A stretch of DNA of 64,000 bases from Neisseria arctica (GCF_022870905.1 NZ_CP091510.1:930001-994000); one strand, 5' to 3'. Counted from the first letter of the stretch, positions 27,416-35,073 are shown. Notes: a model not told the origin generated them from the letters alone. Numbers and translations are program-made.

Positions 27416-27903
27416 GCCTTTTGCTCCAAATATTCATATTGTTGCTCAAATGCGGCGCGGATTTCTAAAGGCGAAACCCCTAATGCATTGGCAAGCTTTT
27501 CAACGGTCTCATTTCTTAAAGACAGCTTGGTGTTTTCAATGCGTGACAAGTAGGGCTGGGGCAGTTGAGCCGCTTTGGCAAGCTCTGATTGAGTAAATCC
27601 TTTTTTCATACGCAGACTGACAAAGGTTTCGCCCTGCATTTCGCGTTCCAGACGTGCTGCTATTTTGGCCGCTGCTTTATCCATAGCGGCTTTTCGTCGT
27701 GGATTTTGGCGGACATTATGAATATACTCATCGGCAGTTGTTGTACGGCTGCTAATGGGTTTGACGGTGACAGACTGGCCGTTAATGATGATATGACTTG
27801 TTTCAATCTGTGCATGAGACAATGGGGCTACGATACAGGTTGCAACGGCAAACGTAAAAGCGGCACCTGTGCGTACCCATTCAGTTTGAGTGCAGTTCTT
27901 CAT
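27412..27903 (-). CDS. XRE-family helix-turn-helix protein (HigA-like antitoxin)
   Basis: A 163-residue protein with a clear XRE domain at about 96-150 (FVSLRMKKGFTQSELAKAAQLPQPYLSRIENTK in part). It sits directly after a RelE/HigB-like gene and overlaps its end, the order of host-inhibition-of-growth modules. The N-terminal 40 residues are odd: TGAAFTFAVATCIVAPLSHA looks like a signal peptide, unexpected for a DNA-binding protein, and no good ribosome site precedes the ATG, so the true start may be further in. Confidence 0.65.
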   Translation of the reverse strand: MKNCTQTEWVRTGAAFTFAVATCIVAPLSHAQIETSHIIINGQSVTVKPISSRTTTADEYIHNVRQNPRRKAAMDKAAAKIAARLEREMQGETFVSLRMKKGFTQSELAKAAQLPQPYLSRIENTKLSLRNETVEKLANALGVSPLEIRAAFEQQYEYLEQKA

Positions 27904-28324
27904 AGTCTTTGATTATCCGTGTTGTGATGGGATGTTCGGGCTGATAATTAAAATTATCCAGCTTCTTATTAATAACAGCGAGAATATAAATTTCTCGATG
28001 GTAGGAGCCGTTAGGTTGTTTTTCAAAAATAGGGGCATAAATCATGCGGTAATCGCTTACCTCGCCATCATCAAACCTAATGCGTATGACTTTGATGCCT
28101 TGCTTCTGCAAGGAAAGTATAGGTTTACATTGCAAACCTAATGGCCCGGGTGGACTATATTCCCTATGATATTTGTCATTTAGTATATCTTCTGCCAAGA
28201 AAGGATTGGTATTCAGTATATTGATGACATTATCTAAGTAACCGACGGCTGCTTCGCCTTCCTCACCTTGCTCGAAGAATCGGTCTAGGTCATTCTCAGC
28301 ATTAAAATGAACATTGACTTGCAT
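27881..28324 (-). CDS. RelE/HigB-like toxin candidate
   Basis: A 147-residue protein whose C-terminal half shows the RelE-fold pattern: IKVIRIRFDDGEVSDYRMIYAP (in part) strands with basic residues, EIYILAVINKK, and a last helix with HPITTRIIKDYEEL. Such toxins cut mRNA at the ribosome. The partner would be the downstream XRE protein. It lies behind cI and ahead of a terminator, so it can be expressed in the lysogen. Toxicity is inferred only. Confidence 0.55.
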   Translation of the reverse strand: MQVNVHFNAENDLDRFFEQGEEGEAAVGYLDNVINILNTNPFLAEDILNDKYHREYSPPGPLGLQCKPILSLQKQGIKVIRIRFDDGEVSDYRMIYAPIFEKQPNGSYHREIYILAVINKKLDNFNYQPEHPITTRIIKDYEELHSN

Positions 28325-28397
28325 TTTATATCTTTTTAGTTATATCCCGCAATCAAAAAATCACAATGGTGATTGCCCGGTCTGTTTTTTATCGTGA

Positions 28398-29102
28398 TTA
28401 ATCCAACACGCTCCACCAAAACACGCGGCCGATAATGGACACGTCCTCTGCGCTTACTTCCTCGTCGGGCCATTCCGCTGTGTTGTAGCTTTTCACCCGG
28501 ATTTTATTGTCCGGTAGGTTTTGCAGGATTTTCGTGCGCAGTAGGCCGCCGTGATTAATGGCGTATATCTTTCCGTCTCTTATTCTTTTATCGCCCGTAT
28601 CAATGCCGATTGTAGAGCCGTCGGGCAGTACTGGCTCCATGCTGTTCCCCTCGATTTTTACGCAAACAACATTTTCAGGTGCAACACCTGATTTTCTTAA
28701 TGTACGTCTAGAAAATCTTAATTTATTGCCGTCGTTGTACTCGGATATATCGGCGGCAAAGCCGTTCCCGGCTGATAACTCAATATGCTTGTATAGCGGC
28801 ACTTCGCAGTCATCGTCATCTAACGGGGTGTTGTTATCCCAAGCATCTACGCCGCCAATGATGGTAGCATTTGATTCAATTGGTTGCCCGCTTGTCATTT
28901 CGCCACGGCCTGTTTCCAGCCAAAAGATAGAGCAGCCAATAATTCTAGCTGCCTCAATCATTCCCTGTTTTGATACGCCTCTCGTTTCCCAATTCTTGAC
29001 CGTTTGAGGCGATGTATTAAGCAATCGTGCTAATGCTGATTGCCCTTTAACGCCTTTCAATTCTTCAGCTGCTTTGTAAAGCCTTTCTGTTATCTCGTTC
29101 AT
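28398..29102 (-). CDS. CI-like phage repressor (XRE helix-turn-helix plus S24 peptidase)
   Basis: A 234-residue repressor. Residues 15-60 are the XRE-type domain (GQSALARLLNTSPQTVKNWETRG), and residues about 85-230 the LexA/S24 domain with the catalytic Ser in EGNSMEP (about 153) and Lys in LLRTKIL (about 192). It should hold the prophage silent and be inactivated by RecA-stimulated self-cleavage. It diverges from the Cro-like gene across an operator region. Confidence 0.92.
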   Translation of the reverse strand: MNEITERLYKAAEELKGVKGQSALARLLNTSPQTVKNWETRGVSKQGMIEAARIIGCSIFWLETGRGEMTSGQPIESNATIIGGVDAWDNNTPLDDDDCEVPLYKHIELSAGNGFAADISEYNDGNKLRFSRRTLRKSGVAPENVVCVKIEGNSMEPVLPDGSTIGIDTGDKRIRDGKIYAINHGGLLRTKILQNLPDNKIRVKSYNTAEWPDEEVSAEDVSIIGRVFWWSVLD

Positions 29103-29144
29103 CTTTAATTCCTGTATTTCTAGTGCCTATATTTAACAATATTT

Positions 29145-29232
29145 AAACAAGTTGTTGTTAAACAAAGTGATTGACTATTTTTCAAACATAGTGTTTAATA
29201 ATAGACATAAAATTAAACAGAAAGTTTAATGA
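29145..29232. promoter_or_regulatory. cI-cro operator region with right promoter
   Basis: Operator-like sites AAACATAGTGTTTAATAA (29184-29201) and AAACAGAAAGTTTAATGA (29215-29232, covering the cro start), plus AAACAAGTTGTTGTTAA from 29145. A good promoter, TTGACT at 29171-29176 and TTTAAT at 29194-29199 with 17-base spacing, is overlapped by the first site. Confidence 0.75.
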
Positions 29233-29411
29233 TGGACAAAAAAAAGAACATCGAACGAGATAGAAAATTGCTGATGCGTCTTGGGGGCTACTCAAAAGTT
29301 GCGCGCATGACAAATAAAAGCCCTCAATGTGTTTTTAATTGGGGTAAGCGAGGAATCCCGCCAAGGGTGAAATTGGATTTCCCTGAGCTTTTTTTGAAAA
29401 AAGATGCTTGA
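29229..29411 (+). CDS. Cro-like DNA-binding protein
   Basis: A 60-residue basic protein with a helix-turn-helix (LLMRLGGYSKVARMTNKSPQ then VFNWGKRGIPPRVKLDFPEL), the pattern of YdaS/Cro-type proteins. It is the first gene right of the switch and diverges from cI. Two adjacent ATG codons start it (29229 and 29232); an operator site overlaps them and the ribosome site is weak. Confidence 0.75.
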   Translation: MMDKKKNIERDRKLLMRLGGYSKVARMTNKSPQCVFNWGKRGIPPRVKLDFPELFLKKDA

Positions 29412-29423
29412 AAGAAGAACTTA

Positions 29424-29831
29424 ATGAACGAGTTGAAATTTGTAGTTTGGGAAGATGCTTTTGGTTGTCCGGCTGGCTGGGAATTGATGGAAGAAATTGA
29501 AAAGCAAACGTCTGTTGTCCATTCAGTTGGCTTTGTGATTGCTGAAACGGAGCAAACACTAACGCTTGCTCCGCATATCGGCGGTCAGAACCGCGAAAAC
29601 CAGCAGTATGCCGGTGTAATTACCTTACCAAAGCGGCAGATTATTTCTATCTCGTCTTTAGTCAATATTCACGCGATGTCTGAGTCTGCGCTTGAGGCAA
29701 TACCTTTTGTTGATATGACGAGAGATGAAATTGTAGCGTATTTCAGCCGTTATGGCTTCAAAGATAAAAACGGTCATCATATTGAATTTTGTGATGATTT
29801 TTTAGCTTTGGTGGATTTAGCTAGTAAGTAG
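29424..29831 (+). CDS. Hypothetical phage protein
   Basis: A 135-residue acidic protein. The central part (AETEQTLTLAPHIGG, then YAGVITLPKRQIISIS) has a beta pattern seen in small phage proteins of unknown role. It is the second gene of the right operon, after cro. A GCCCGTG/CACGGGC hairpin follows. Confidence 0.6.
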   Translation: MNELKFVVWEDAFGCPAGWELMEEIEKQTSVVHSVGFVIAETEQTLTLAPHIGGQNRENQQYAGVITLPKRQIISISSLVNIHAMSESALEAIPFVDMTRDEIVAYFSRYGFKDKNGHHIEFCDDFLALVDLASK

Positions 29832-29841
29832 ACGAGAAAAA

Positions 29842-29861
29842 GCCCGTGGGGGAACACGGGC
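29842..29861 (+). other. Intercistronic hairpin in the right operon
   Basis: Perfect 7-bp stem GCCCGTG / CACGGGC; not followed by a T-run. In the place of lambda tR1. Confidence 0.5.
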
Positions 29862-29904
29862 AATTTCAGATGTGCAACTCACTAACTTACGGAGTAAGCA
29901 AATT

Positions 29905-30351
29905 ATGAACGAAACAGAATCACAAAGCAAGCAGATTTTAAATCATCTGCAATCAGGCAAGGGGATTACCAAAGAAGATTTGGCAGTCCGCGTAAAAAAG
30001 CTTGTACAGGTGCAGGAACAAATGGATTCCGCCATGAAATCGGAAGACGTTGAACTGTCCTTTGAATTATTTCAAACGTGGCAAGCTGTTATTGAGCAGG
30101 ACGCCGAAGCAGTTAATTCTGCCTTTGCAGGATTAACAAATTCTGACCTGATTGAGATTGCGATTATTGCCGCTGGCGAGCGGGGTGAAGATGAGCGTCA
30201 AAACTGGCTGAAATATTACGAAGCCAAGCGTTATTACAACATCTTGGCCAACAAGAATTTCAATCAGCAAAACTTCATGGAAGCCATTCGGATTTTCGAG
30301 GGTTTTTATGTCTATGGCGACAACATAAGAGGTGGCAAGGATGAGTGTTAA
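29905..30351 (+). CDS. Hypothetical phage protein
   Basis: A 148-residue helical, acidic protein starting MNETESQSKQILNHLQSG. No family recognised. GGAG precedes the ATG at 29905. It overlaps the start of the replication initiator gene by 11 bases. Confidence 0.6.
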   Translation: MNETESQSKQILNHLQSGKGITKEDLAVRVKKLVQVQEQMDSAMKSEDVELSFELFQTWQAVIEQDAEAVNSAFAGLTNSDLIEIAIIAAGERGEDERQNWLKYYEAKRYYNILANKNFNQQNFMEAIRIFEGFYVYGDNIRGGKDEC

Positions 30352-31204
30352 GTTGATGTCAAAAGCTTGGGAGATGGATATTCCGTCTGGTCAAAAAATG
30401 GTTTTACTTGCCTTATGCGACCATGCCAATGATGACGGCGAATGCTATCCAAGCCAAAAGAATTTGGCGAAAAAATGCAGTATGAGCAGCCGGGCAATTT
30501 CCAATCACATTAAGTGGCTGCATGACTGCGGTATTTTGGAGTCTGAACGCCGCCAAACAACAAATGTTCGTAAATCAAACCGATATTTTATCTCGTTGGA
30601 GAATTATCAAGCTGCAAATTCTGCACATGCAAATTCTGCACATGCAAATTCTGCATACCCGAACATGCAAAATTTTCCATCCGAACATGCAAATTTTGCA
30701 CCTTCGTATATAGATGAACCATCAGAAAGAACCATCAGAGTAGAACCATCAGATATTTGCGATGACGCTTTCGCGCTATCGGCCCCGACGGTTGAGGTTG
30801 AAGTTTTGCCTGCTGAAAAAATCAAGCCTGCTAAACCGAAAGACAGCTCCAAATCAGCGAAGCTATGGGAAGCATATGCCGCTGCATACCAACAACGATA
30901 TCAGGGGGCTTTGCCTATCCGCGATGCGAAAACAAATTCCACGCTGTGCAAAATCATTGACCGTGTTGGTGAAAAAGAAGCGATACAGCTTGCTTGGTTT
31001 TACCTATCTCACTCGAAGGCGTATTACACCCAGCGCAGTCATGATGTCGGTATTTTCTTGCAAGACTTGCAAGCCATCCGAACGGATTGGGTAACTGGCA
31101 GGTATTCAACGGCAGTACAGGCGCGGCAAGCCGAAAAAACAGCTGCAAACCTGCAAAGCCATAACGGCGCGATCGAAATTCTGAAAGCTAAGGGGTTGAT
31201 GTAA
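30341..31204 (+). CDS. Replication initiator-like helix-turn-helix protein
   Basis: A 287-residue protein whose N-terminus (about 1-85) is a winged helix-turn-helix of the phage O/DnaD-initiator kind (LCDHANDDGECYPSQKNLAKK, then MSSRAISNHIKWLHDCGILE). The middle is low-complexity: HANSAHANSAYPNMQNF comes from iterons in the DNA. The C-terminal part (about 175-260) is helical. As in lambda O, the origin seems to lie within the gene. ATG 30341 follows GAGG and overlaps the previous stop. Confidence 0.75.
   Translation: MSVKLMSKAWEMDIPSGQKMVLLALCDHANDDGECYPSQKNLAKKCSMSSRAISNHIKWLHDCGILESERRQTTNVRKSNRYFISLENYQAANSAHANSAHANSAYPNMQNFPSEHANFAPSYIDEPSERTIRVEPSDICDDAFALSAPTVEVEVLPAEKIKPAKPKDSSKSAKLWEAYAAAYQQRYQGALPIRDAKTNSTLCKIIDRVGEKEAIQLAWFYLSHSKAYYTQRSHDVGIFLQDLQAIRTDWVTGRYSTAVQARQAEKTAANLQSHNGAIEILKAKGLM
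30613..30701. repeat. Iteron array, probable phage replication origin
   Basis: Three direct copies of TGCAAATTCTGCACA at exactly 15-base period (30613, 30628, 30643, the last cut short), followed by two diverged copies, ACATGCAAAATTTTCC near 30663 and ACATGCAAATTTTGCA near 30684. Each unit is almost a palindrome (TGCA-AATTC-TGCA). An AT-rich stretch continues to about 30720. Confidence 0.7.
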
Positions 31205-31941
31205 TGACTACTGAAAAATCGAAAAACTTGCAAATCTTGGAAGCGATTGCTGTTGCTGCCGAGCTGGTTGGTGCGGAATTGAGCGATGTTGCAAAGGCGG
31301 CGATGGTTGAAGAACTGACCGTCTATCCACTGGCAGACGTGCTAAATGCCCTAAACCGCTGCCGAAAAGAACTGACTGGACGCCTGACTTTAGCAGCAAT
31401 CCTGCAACGTCTTGATACTGGCCTACCGTCTGCCGATGAAGCGTTTGGTCTGTTGGTTGATGGCTGGAAAAACGAAGCCGTTACGGTGGTGGTGCCTGAA
31501 ATTGCGATGTTGGCTGCCGGTATGGGTGCAAGCGGATTGTACGACAACGGCGACAAAACCGGTGCGCGTATGGCTTTCAAAGCAGCGTATGAAAAGCTGG
31601 CTGCCGATTTAGATTTATCTAACGGGGTTAAATGGACGGTATCGCGTGGCACAGATCGGGCCAATGCAGAAACGGTCATCATGGAAGCCGTGCGATTGGG
31701 CCGGTTGCCGAAAGAAAAAGCAATGTCCTTGTTGCCGTCTGAAGCGACTGAATCGCGGGAATTTTTGCTGACCGGCCAAGTGTTGAGCTTGGAAGATAAG
31801 CAGCGAGCCAAGCAGCACACTGGCAAGTTACTGTCTTTGCTATCCAGCAAAATTATTACAGGCAATCAGCAGAGCAATCCGGCAGATGATGAGCGTTTGC
31901 GGAGAATTGAAACACAAATCTACGGCGAGGTGAGGGCATGA
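31204..31941 (+). CDS. Hypothetical replication-region protein (possible helicase loader)
   Basis: A 245-residue protein beginning MTTEKSKNLQILEAIAVAAEL. No motif identifies it: there is no Walker box. Its place directly after the initiator gene, with a one-base TAATG overlap, is where lambda-like phages keep the helicase-loading protein P. An exact uptake sequence lies inside the coding region at 31734. Confidence 0.6.
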   Translation: MTTEKSKNLQILEAIAVAAELVGAELSDVAKAAMVEELTVYPLADVLNALNRCRKELTGRLTLAAILQRLDTGLPSADEAFGLLVDGWKNEAVTVVVPEIAMLAAGMGASGLYDNGDKTGARMAFKAAYEKLAADLDLSNGVKWTVSRGTDRANAETVIMEAVRLGRLPKEKAMSLLPSEATESREFLLTGQVLSLEDKQRAKQHTGKLLSLLSSKIITGNQQSNPADDERLRRIETQIYGEVRA

Positions 31942-32159
31942 AATGCTACCGCTGCGCACATGCGGATTTTAAATCCAACGCGAACGATCCGGTTTTTAAG
32001 GGCTTTTTGTTTTGCGGGAAAGTGGCTTCAAAAGCTACTAGACGCCCAAGCAATGAAGTGTGCGACAACGGCAAGTTTGAGCCTGCCGGTGAAGATGTTA
32101 TGAACCGCCGCAGGGTGTTTTTTGAGAGCAACGGAAAGGTTGTGCCATGGAAAAGATAG
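31938..32159 (+). CDS. Cysteine-containing small phage protein
   Basis: A 73-residue protein starting MKCYRCAHADFKSN, with further Cys in FCGKVAS and EVCDNGKF; the four Cys could bind a zinc ion or iron-sulphur cluster. Unknown function. It overlaps both neighbours by a few bases (ATGA at the left). Confidence 0.6.
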   Translation: MKCYRCAHADFKSNANDPVFKGFLFCGKVASKATRRPSNEVCDNGKFEPAGEDVMNRRRVFFESNGKVVPWKR

Positions 32160-32425
32160 TCCGTGCTTACGCGCATAACGCCAATCTTGTTGTTATCGAG
32201 TTCGATTCGGGCGAAATGTGCGCTTACTGCGATAAAACGCCGGTGCTTGAAAAGATTGGGAATGTCTTAGCGGTGAATTTGGACGTGCATCATACGCGCT
32301 TGCAAGCAGCGATCAACGCGGCGGTTGGTGAATCTGCTGATTTGGATATGACTGTAATCCGCCAATTATTGGTGCGTGGCCGTGAATATGTTGGCGGCGG
32401 ATATGTAGTGCGGAGGTTGAAATGA
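32147..32425 (+). CDS. Hypothetical phage protein (92 residues)
   Basis: Starts MEKIVRAYAHNANLVVIEFD and ends GREYVGGGYVVRRLK. A mixed strand-helix protein with CAYC in the middle. Not recognised. It overlaps the next gene by four bases. Confidence 0.6.
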   Translation: MEKIVRAYAHNANLVVIEFDSGEMCAYCDKTPVLEKIGNVLAVNLDVHHTRLQAAINAAVGESADLDMTVIRQLLVRGREYVGGGYVVRRLK

Positions 32426-32850
32426 GTGTGCATTTTTCATCTAAAACAGATTTATGGGCGACGCCTCAAGATTTTTTTGACAATCTAAACGAAGAGTTTG
32501 GATTTGAATTGGACGTTTGCGCACTGCCCGAAAATGCAAAATGTGAAAAATATTTCACGCCTGAGAACGACGGGTTAAAACAAGATTGGACTGGCACTTG
32601 CTGGATGAATCCGCCATATGGCCGAGAAATCGGTAAATGGATGAAGAAAGCCTATGAAAGCAGCTTAACGGGTAATGCGACGGTTGTCTGTTTGGTGCCG
32701 GCTAGGACAGACACTAAGTGGTTTCATGATTTCGCAATGAAAGGCGAGGTTAGATTTATCAAAGGCCGTTTGAAATTTGGCGGGTCAAAAAATTCTGCGC
32801 CTTTCCCGTCTGCGGTGGTGATTTTCAGAGGTGAGACATGGCGCGCTTGA
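32422..32850 (+). CDS. Phage DNA N6-adenine methyltransferase (Dam-like)
   Basis: A 142-residue protein of the small phage DNA N6-adenine methyltransferase family. Motifs: DLWATPQDFFDNLNEEFGFELD at the start (in part), CWMNPPYGREIGKWM with the catalytic NPPY at residues 56-59, and CLVPARTDTKWFHDF. Target GATC is typical of the family but not readable here. It is an orphan enzyme in the nin-like region, overlapping ninG by 13 bases. Confidence 0.9.
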   Translation: MSVHFSSKTDLWATPQDFFDNLNEEFGFELDVCALPENAKCEKYFTPENDGLKQDWTGTCWMNPPYGREIGKWMKKAYESSLTGNATVVCLVPARTDTKWFHDFAMKGEVRFIKGRLKFGGSKNSAPFPSAVVIFRGETWRA

Positions 32851-33404
32851 GGAAATGCCGAGTATGTGGCGAAGAGTACGAGCGCCGCAACATAAATCAC
32901 ATGGCTTGCAGCCCTAAATGTGCGGTCGAGTATGTCCGCCAGCAAAAGGAAAAGGCGGCACTCAAGAAACAGGCTGAAGAGAAGCGCAAGGAGCGAGTTA
33001 AAAAGGCACAGATGCGCGAACGCTTGGAAACCATTCCGGAGCTTATCAAGAAAGCGCAGGCGGCCTTTAACGCCTACATACGGGCAAGGGATAAGGGCAA
33101 GCCGTGTATTTCTTGCGGTACGGCATGGCGAGAAAACTTTCAGGCTTGCCATTATGTTCCGGCCGGTCGAAGCAATAAGTTACGTTTTGACGAGGACAAC
33201 GTTCACGGTGGTTGCGTGAGATGCAATATGTACGAGAGCGGCAACTTGAGAGGTTATCGCATAGGTTTAATCCAGCGTATTGGGGTTGAGCGTGTCGAGC
33301 AGATGGAAACTGATTATGAGATTCGCAAGTGGGATAAAGACGAGTTAAGAGCTTTGATCGCTTTGTATCGGAAAAAGACAAGGGAATTAAAAAGTAATGG
33401 TTGA
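32838..33404 (+). CDS. ninG: NinG-like recombination protein
   Basis: A 188-residue homologue of lambda NinG/Rap, a structure-specific endonuclease acting in phage recombination. The N-terminal zinc finger is RKCRVCGEEYER with CSPKC, a basic coiled helix follows (about 40-75), and the C-terminal domain carries KPCISCGTAWRENFQACHYVPAG and GGCVRCNMYESGN, the family metal site. Confidence 0.88.
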   Translation: MARLRKCRVCGEEYERRNINHMACSPKCAVEYVRQQKEKAALKKQAEEKRKERVKKAQMRERLETIPELIKKAQAAFNAYIRARDKGKPCISCGTAWRENFQACHYVPAGRSNKLRFDEDNVHGGCVRCNMYESGNLRGYRIGLIQRIGVERVEQMETDYEIRKWDKDELRALIALYRKKTRELKSNG

Positions 33405-33451
33405 TTGTCTTTACCATTTTTCAAAAAAGACAAATTTTTAGGAGTGTAAGC

Positions 33452-33727
33452 ATGGAAACATTTAAAGATATGCCATTTGGCGATGCTATTGAACTGCTAA
33501 AGAAAGGCAAGAAAGTTTGCCGTGCAGGTTGGAATGGCAAGGGTATGTGGTTGTTTCATGTTTCAGGGCAGGAAATGGCGCGCCGCACGGGATATGGTTT
33601 CGGTCAATATTTATATGAGCCTAATTGGAATGGCTTCATTGTGATGAAAACGGTAGACAATAATCTTGTTCCTTGGACAGCAAGCCAAACGGACGTTTTG
33701 TCAAACGATTGGCAGATTGTAGATTAA
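33452..33727 (+). CDS. DUF2829 / Tad2-family protein
   Basis: A 91-residue protein with the complete DUF2829 pattern: FGDAIELLKKGKKVCRAGWNGKGMWL at the start (in part) and VMKTVDNNLVPWTASQTDVLSNDWQIV at the end (in part). Phage DUF2829 proteins of the Tad2 type bind and sequester the cyclic ADP-ribose signal of the Thoeris defence. That activity is known for family members; for this one it is inference. GGAG precedes the ATG at 33452; a longer frame adds 17 unrelated residues. Confidence 0.85.
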   Translation: METFKDMPFGDAIELLKKGKKVCRAGWNGKGMWLFHVSGQEMARRTGYGFGQYLYEPNWNGFIVMKTVDNNLVPWTASQTDVLSNDWQIVD

Positions 33728-33743
33728 TTCAGGGCTGCATAGT

Positions 33744-34349
33744 ATGCCAATCACTGCAAGCATAGTTAAAACAACAGACGGAACGTTTATCCCGTCTACC
33801 GCTTACGATGCCGAGCTATTAGGCGAGCTGAAAGCAGGCAAGCCGTACAAAGTGGAAATCAAGCAAATGAGTAACCGCAGCTATCAGCATCATAAGCTGT
33901 TTTTTGGCGGCTTGCTGCCCTTGGCTTATCAGTATTGGCAGCCTACTGGCGGCTTGATAACGGACGTTGAGCAAAAGCTGATTGAGGGCTTTGCAAAGCG
34001 TTTAGAGGCCATGCACGACAGCGGCGGCTTATTTATCGAGTTTGCGGGTGAGTTTGTTCAGACTGTAGCCCGTAAGCGTGGCGAGAAAATCGGTGCGGTA
34101 TTGCAGAGCATGGAATCATTCCGTAAGTGGTTGACGATTGAAGCCGGCTACTTTGACGTTTACGAGACGCCTACCGGCATACGCAAAGAGGCCAAGTCAA
34201 TCAGCTTTGGGAACATGGAGCAGGAAGAGTTTAATGCGTTTTACAAAAACTGCTTTCAGGTGGCATGGAACATGATGTTGTCGAGCAAGTTTGAAAGCGA
34301 AGAAGCGGCCTTGCAAGCGGCGCAAGAGATGATGGAGATGGGCGGATGA
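33744..34349 (+). CDS. DUF1367 family phage protein
   Basis: A 201-residue protein with the DUF1367 landmarks: KPYKVEIKQMSNRSYQHHKLFF, ARKRGEKIGAVLQSMESFRKWLTIEAG (in part) and EAKSISFGNMEQEEFNAFY. The family is common in the nin-like region of lambdoid phages, where NinB is often found; the function is unknown. Confidence 0.75.
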   Translation: MPITASIVKTTDGTFIPSTAYDAELLGELKAGKPYKVEIKQMSNRSYQHHKLFFGGLLPLAYQYWQPTGGLITDVEQKLIEGFAKRLEAMHDSGGLFIEFAGEFVQTVARKRGEKIGAVLQSMESFRKWLTIEAGYFDVYETPTGIRKEAKSISFGNMEQEEFNAFYKNCFQVAWNMMLSSKFESEEAALQAAQEMMEMGG

Positions 34350-34594
34350 ATACATTTCTTGAAATACTTTTTTTGATTGCAGGGCTTATTTTTTGCGGAT
34401 TTGGATTAGTTGGCGTGTATTGGCTTGTTTTACAGATAGGCGCATATCGGCATCAGGCGCAAATCCTTAGCAAATTGGGCGTGAAAAGCCAAAAAGAAAG
34501 AAATATTAATTTTATTAAGAATTGTTTGTTGTTTTCAATTCAGGTGGTTATTTACTTTGTTGCTGGTGGGTTTTTGATTGGGGCGGTGAAATGA
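34346..34594 (+). CDS. Small membrane protein with two transmembrane helices
   Basis: An 82-residue protein: helix 1 at about 6-30 (FLEILFLIAGLIFCGFGLVG), a charged middle with KSQKERN, and helix 2 at about 60-80 (LLFSIQVVIYFVAGGFLIGA). Both ends overlap their neighbours by four bases (ATGA), so it is translated as part of a chain. Function unknown. Confidence 0.6.
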   Translation: MNTFLEILFLIAGLIFCGFGLVGVYWLVLQIGAYRHQAQILSKLGVKSQKERNINFIKNCLLFSIQVVIYFVAGGFLIGAVK

Positions 34595-35073
34595 ATTATG
34601 ACGAATTACGCGAATATGTAAAAAACTTATTTGAGGGTAAGGTTGATAAAGGCGGGCGGCCTTACTTTCGGCATTGTCTTCGGGTAGCTAAAAATAGTAC
34701 CGATTCTGAATTGGGCTTGCTTCATGACGTAATGGAAGATTGCGGCGTTACCCGTGAAGAGCTGCTGAATTTAGGCTTGCGTGAAAAGCTTGTTGATGCG
34801 GTAGAAGCTATCACCAAGAAAAAAGGTGAAAGCTATGACGATTATATCAACCGCATCATTTCTTTTGCGGAAGAGACGCGCTGGCTTTCAATTTTATCTG
34901 TTAAGCAAGCTGATTTAGTGGACAACATGGATGTTTCGCGGTTGCCAGTAGAGTTGACACAAAAAGACTTTGAACGGTTAAAAAAATACCGTAAGGCTTA
35001 TGCAAAGATTGTTGAGGCAGAAGAGAGAATTCGATGTGAAATTCTTGCCGAATTGAGTCAAGAGAATAACTGA
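34591..35073 (+). CDS. RelA/SpoT-type HD-domain hydrolase-like protein
   Basis: A 160-residue single-domain protein with the metal-binding HD pattern of (p)ppGpp hydrolases: RHCLRVA, GLLHDVMEDCGVT (HD pair plus ED), AVEAITKKKGESYDDYI and VKQADLVDNMD. The length fits a stand-alone Mesh1-like small alarmone hydrolase. Hydrolysis of (p)ppGpp or a related nucleotide is likely from the family but unproven. GGGGCGGTGAA precedes the ATG, which overlaps the previous stop codon. Confidence 0.75.
   Translation: MNYDELREYVKNLFEGKVDKGGRPYFRHCLRVAKNSTDSELGLLHDVMEDCGVTREELLNLGLREKLVDAVEAITKKKGESYDDYINRIISFAEETRWLSILSVKQADLVDNMDVSRLPVELTQKDFERLKKYRKAYAKIVEAEERIRCEILAELSQENN

Noticed and set aside
30613..30701. 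CRISPR array
   Set aside because: The repeats are adjacent 15-base iterons with no spacers, in frame within a replication gene.
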